From NCBI RefSeq assembly GCF_000003815.2, contig NC_049987.1:15386862-15418079 (forward strand): a stretch of 31,218 bases of DNA, written 5' to 3'. The stretch is from Branchiostoma floridae. Taxonomy: Eukaryota > Chordata > Leptocardii > Amphioxiformes > Branchiostomatidae. Shown in pieces: positions 29,059-31,218 of the stretch (position 1 is the stretch's first letter; the number at the start of each line of letters is the position of its first letter). Under the pieces are notes generated by a model. The model ran no database searches, was not told the DNA's origin, and saw only the letters and a program-made list of their open reading frames with translations. The position numbers and the translations under genes are program-made.

Positions 29059-29197
29059 GTAGGGACCTTTTGATGACGCGGTGTCCGGGTTCAGACAATG
29101 GGTCCTTCTTTGACGCAGTCAGGATGAGGTACGCGGAGACGGCCAAGATCAGCATCAAGGGTACTCCCACACCCACTGCCCTCTTCATGTTGGACAT
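29059..29197 (-). CDS. Coding exon 1: start codon and signal-anchor
   Basis: Residues 1-46. The frame opens at ATG (29195-29197) directly after a TAG, so no upstream in-frame extension exists. A second ATG is codon 4. Residues about 8-28 (VGVPLMLILAVSAYLILTA) are a hydrophobic helix with positive charges before it (MKR) and after it (KK), fitting a signal-anchor or signal peptide. HRVIKRSL holds a dibasic site. The donor is CCCTAC|GTAAGT. The sequence before ATG (TTTTATGCATTAG) could also be an acceptor, so a 5' UTR exon may lie upstream. Confidence 0.87.
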
Positions 29198-30585
29198 CTA
29201 ATGCATAAAAGACATAAAGTCACCATTATTGTTTATTACTAATATCCACACGAGCTAAAAGCGCAAAATGATAAAAGAAACATGTGTAAAACAGCAGTCT
29301 CTCATCTTTTCTCAAAATGTGCCAAAGAATAACGAAGTAAAACATTATACCCATGTTTAAAAGAGTCAGTATATTCAGTTCTTTGGACTACGCCGGCGTT
29401 GCCCCAAATCAAAACAGTATTTTTCAAATTTTGATTCCCATGTAACAATAAAGAAAAATATCCTCATTCTAAATTGACTCTTTCCGTATCTCCAGTACGA
29501 AATTAAAGCTATCCCCATATTAATTCTTTGAACTTTCGCATGATGGTGTAAAAAGCCAAATTATGAGGATAATGCACATCACCCCGTGGTCATATAGAAT
29601 TGACCCGATGTTGGGCACAGGAGCCCACAATATACATTTGGAAATAAGTAGACCCACTTCCTCCCAAATAAATCAATTTTAAGAGGCGTATGTAAAAGTG
29701 TGGTCAAAGTCCTGAGGGCATACATATCCGTGGCACACCTAACTTGAATTTCAGGTCATTGGGGACATGTAATACCGGGGCACTGGTTAGCCTCCATAGC
29801 AGGCTTTCTGGGGCCTTTTTTTTTGGTTCATAATACACTTTTGCTGGCCATTTCTATTTGTACTCGGTCGCTGATTGCTGGCGTTTTCTAATTGCAGGCT
29901 AGGCACAGGTCCTGGAGCCCAAAATATGCGTTTTTCGCTGAAAATAGCACAAAATATCCAAATAGATGTATATATGCAAAGGTGTGAATAATGTCCTGTG
30001 AACATTTATCCTAGGTATTTCATACAAAATTCAAAGACATTTGGTTTAAAAACTATATCATAGGAGCCCAAATTTGGTTGGAAAATGTCCAAACAAAAAT
30101 GATGTGAAAGACCTAGTATATAAAGACATAAAAGAAGTCCGGGGATATTTACAGACTGTACTATTATATTACGCAAAATATCAGGTCATTTAGCCCAAAA
30201 AGAAGGGAATATAGCTGTTAGCTATGTGGGAAGCACACATTTCATCGGGAAGCAGATAACTGATGACATTTATCCTCGATATTTCAAAATTTCAGTAGTG
30301 CGATGCATTTGAAGAAGAAGTAGAGAACATAACAGGGCATCAACAAGACACAAAAGGACGACATGAGAACCAGTAGGTTTAGCCTGGAGCAACTATTCAC
30401 GCGCCACTGGTCAGAACATGAATTCTATGTCACTTCCCTGCCCTTTTGTCATACTTGTTGAACAACTGCGATTATGAGAGCACGTATAGTCTATCGCGAT
30501 ATCCATGTTTGGGAATGTCTGACTTCTATTAAACTTTTGTTCTTGGTTAACGTTATCAACTGTCCCCCGTTTTTTCTTCTTCCCA
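29198..30585. other. Upstream region with a dispersed GGAGCCCA repeat
   Basis: Upstream of the start codon. It should hold the promoter, but I see no certain TATA or initiator. Three segments start with GGAGCCCA[CA]AAT-like sequence (about 29621, 29912 and 30064), suggesting an old repeat. No exon is recognised. Confidence 0.5.
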
Positions 30586-30589
30586 GAAG

Positions 30590-30855
30590 AGCACCGCCAC
30601 CAGTGACTTATAATCCGCAGGTGGGATAGAGAGTCACGATGGCCGGTTTGCTGTGCTTGGTGGTGTGCACGGGGCCCGGTATCGTCGCCAGTGTCTGTGG
30701 TGCTGGTTCAGGGACGTCGCTACCGATGTTGGCGGCGGCGGTTGTGTCAGAGCGGCGTGCGGGCGGTGTAAGGACGGTCGTGGCTGACGATGGTGCCGAT
30801 GATGTGGAAGCCTCGGTGTTGGCGGCACTGGTGCGCGAACGGGTATTGCTTTGAG
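30590..30855. other. GC-rich, CpG-rich island with open frames on both strands
   Basis: About 260 bp near 60% GC, unlike its surroundings. The plus strand has ATG at 30639 in a good start context (CACGATGG) and 71 codons rich in Val/Ala/Gly. The minus strand is open from about 30850 to 30594 with an Ala/Thr/Ser/Pro-rich, mucin-like reading ending in a TAA. Neither reading has a domain I know. It could be an exon of a neighbouring gene, a CpG-island promoter or a repeat. Confidence 0.35.
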
Positions 30856-31218
30856 CCTAAGGCTTACGTCACATTTCTAAACCGGGGCCCGACCGCCTGG
30901 CAGCTTTTGGGAAGGAAAAATACGATATAAAAGGCATTAAAATACACAAAACGTAAACAGGAGAGTGCTGGGGGCTGGCTGGGGGGGGGGGGGATTTGTG
31001 TTTATTTCTAGATATACTTTATATTTCTCCGTTCGAAAAGAAGACCGACGCGGACCCCGTTTGGAAAAGCAACACTAGAAACAACCGGGTTGATCTAAAA
31101 AAAAGAAAGGGGGCCGAAACGGGGGGGGAAAAAACAGTCCTCCTGAGCAAAACGGGAGCAGAAAAAAACAACCGCTCAACCCGATCACCGAGAAGGTACC
31201 TTCCCTTTTCCAAGGAAA
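30856..31218. other. Low-complexity end with G and A homopolymers
   Basis: Holds a G12 run at about 30982, then purine-rich sequence with runs of G and A (31100-31140). No gene or known repeat. The unusual base use and homopolymers suggest a poorly resolved edge. Confidence 0.45.

Larger units (their letters stand above)
7935..29197 (-). other. Gene model: MACPF pore-former with FAMeT, FTP and C-type lectin tail
   Basis: Twenty-eight coding exons on the minus strand were joined by eye. Summed lengths give 4162 coding bases, and the phase at every one of 27 junctions agrees between donor and acceptor. The product is about 1387 residues: signal-anchor, acidic linker, MACPF, unrecognised region, FAMeT-like domain, Cys-rich repeats, chitin-binding-like module, FTP fucolectin and CTLD. 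MACPF proteins of animal immunity oligomerise and perforate membranes, and lectin modules bind surface glycans. From that I infer a glycan-targeted pore-forming effector, secreted or membrane-tethered. The last exon is missing: the donor at 7934 is strong (GTAAGA), so coding probably continues. A short isoform ending in intron 14 is likely. I know no standard gene symbol for this architecture. Confidence 0.88.

Overview
The window looks like genomic DNA from an invertebrate deuterostome, most likely a cephalochordate (amphioxus, Branchiostoma). The reasons are short GC-richer exons in AT-rich introns full of small DNA transposons, vertebrate-type TTAGGG motifs, and a secreted or membrane lectin-rich mosaic protein of the kind expanded in amphioxus. 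The species assignment is inference. There is no sign of bacterial operons, CRISPR or tRNA/rRNA genes.

The main content is one large minus-strand gene. I could assemble 28 coding exons from 29197 down to 7935, and every one of the 27 junctions keeps the reading frame with GT...AG borders. The model encodes about 1387 residues, open at the C-terminus. In order: a short cytoplasmic start with a hydrophobic signal peptide or signal-anchor (about residues 8-28); a dibasic site; an acidic low-complexity linker; a MACPF/perforin-type pore-forming domain (about 250-540, with the YGTH signature); an alpha/beta region I do not recognise (about 540-790); a FAMeT-like beta domain (about 795-960); cysteine-rich EGF/furin-like repeats (about 960-1057); a cysteine-rich chitin-binding-like module (1058-1116); an F5/8-type fucolectin (FTP) domain with its fucose-binding residues (1117-1253); and a C-type lectin domain (1254-1387). 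This reads as a pore-forming immune or defence effector with a tail of several glycan-binding modules. The lectin modules are all phase 1-1, as expected from exon shuffling.

Intron 14 holds a good candidate alternative last exon (20170 to about 19990). It has a strong acceptor, four in-frame codons, a stop and an AATAAA, and would give a MACPF protein without the lectin tail. The true 3' end of the long form was not found. A candidate last exon lies near 4785-4870.

Layout: 1-2320 is a 14-unit satellite of about 170 bp in which each unit carries a TTAGGG tract, mostly between inverted repeats. 2321-7800 is non-coding and rich in repeats, including a 152-bp periodic block at 5750-6930. 7935-29197 is the gene, whose introns hold several terminal-inverted-repeat elements, some of them touching splice donors. 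29198-31218 is upstream or intergenic, with one unexplained GC-rich island (30590-30850) and a low-complexity end.
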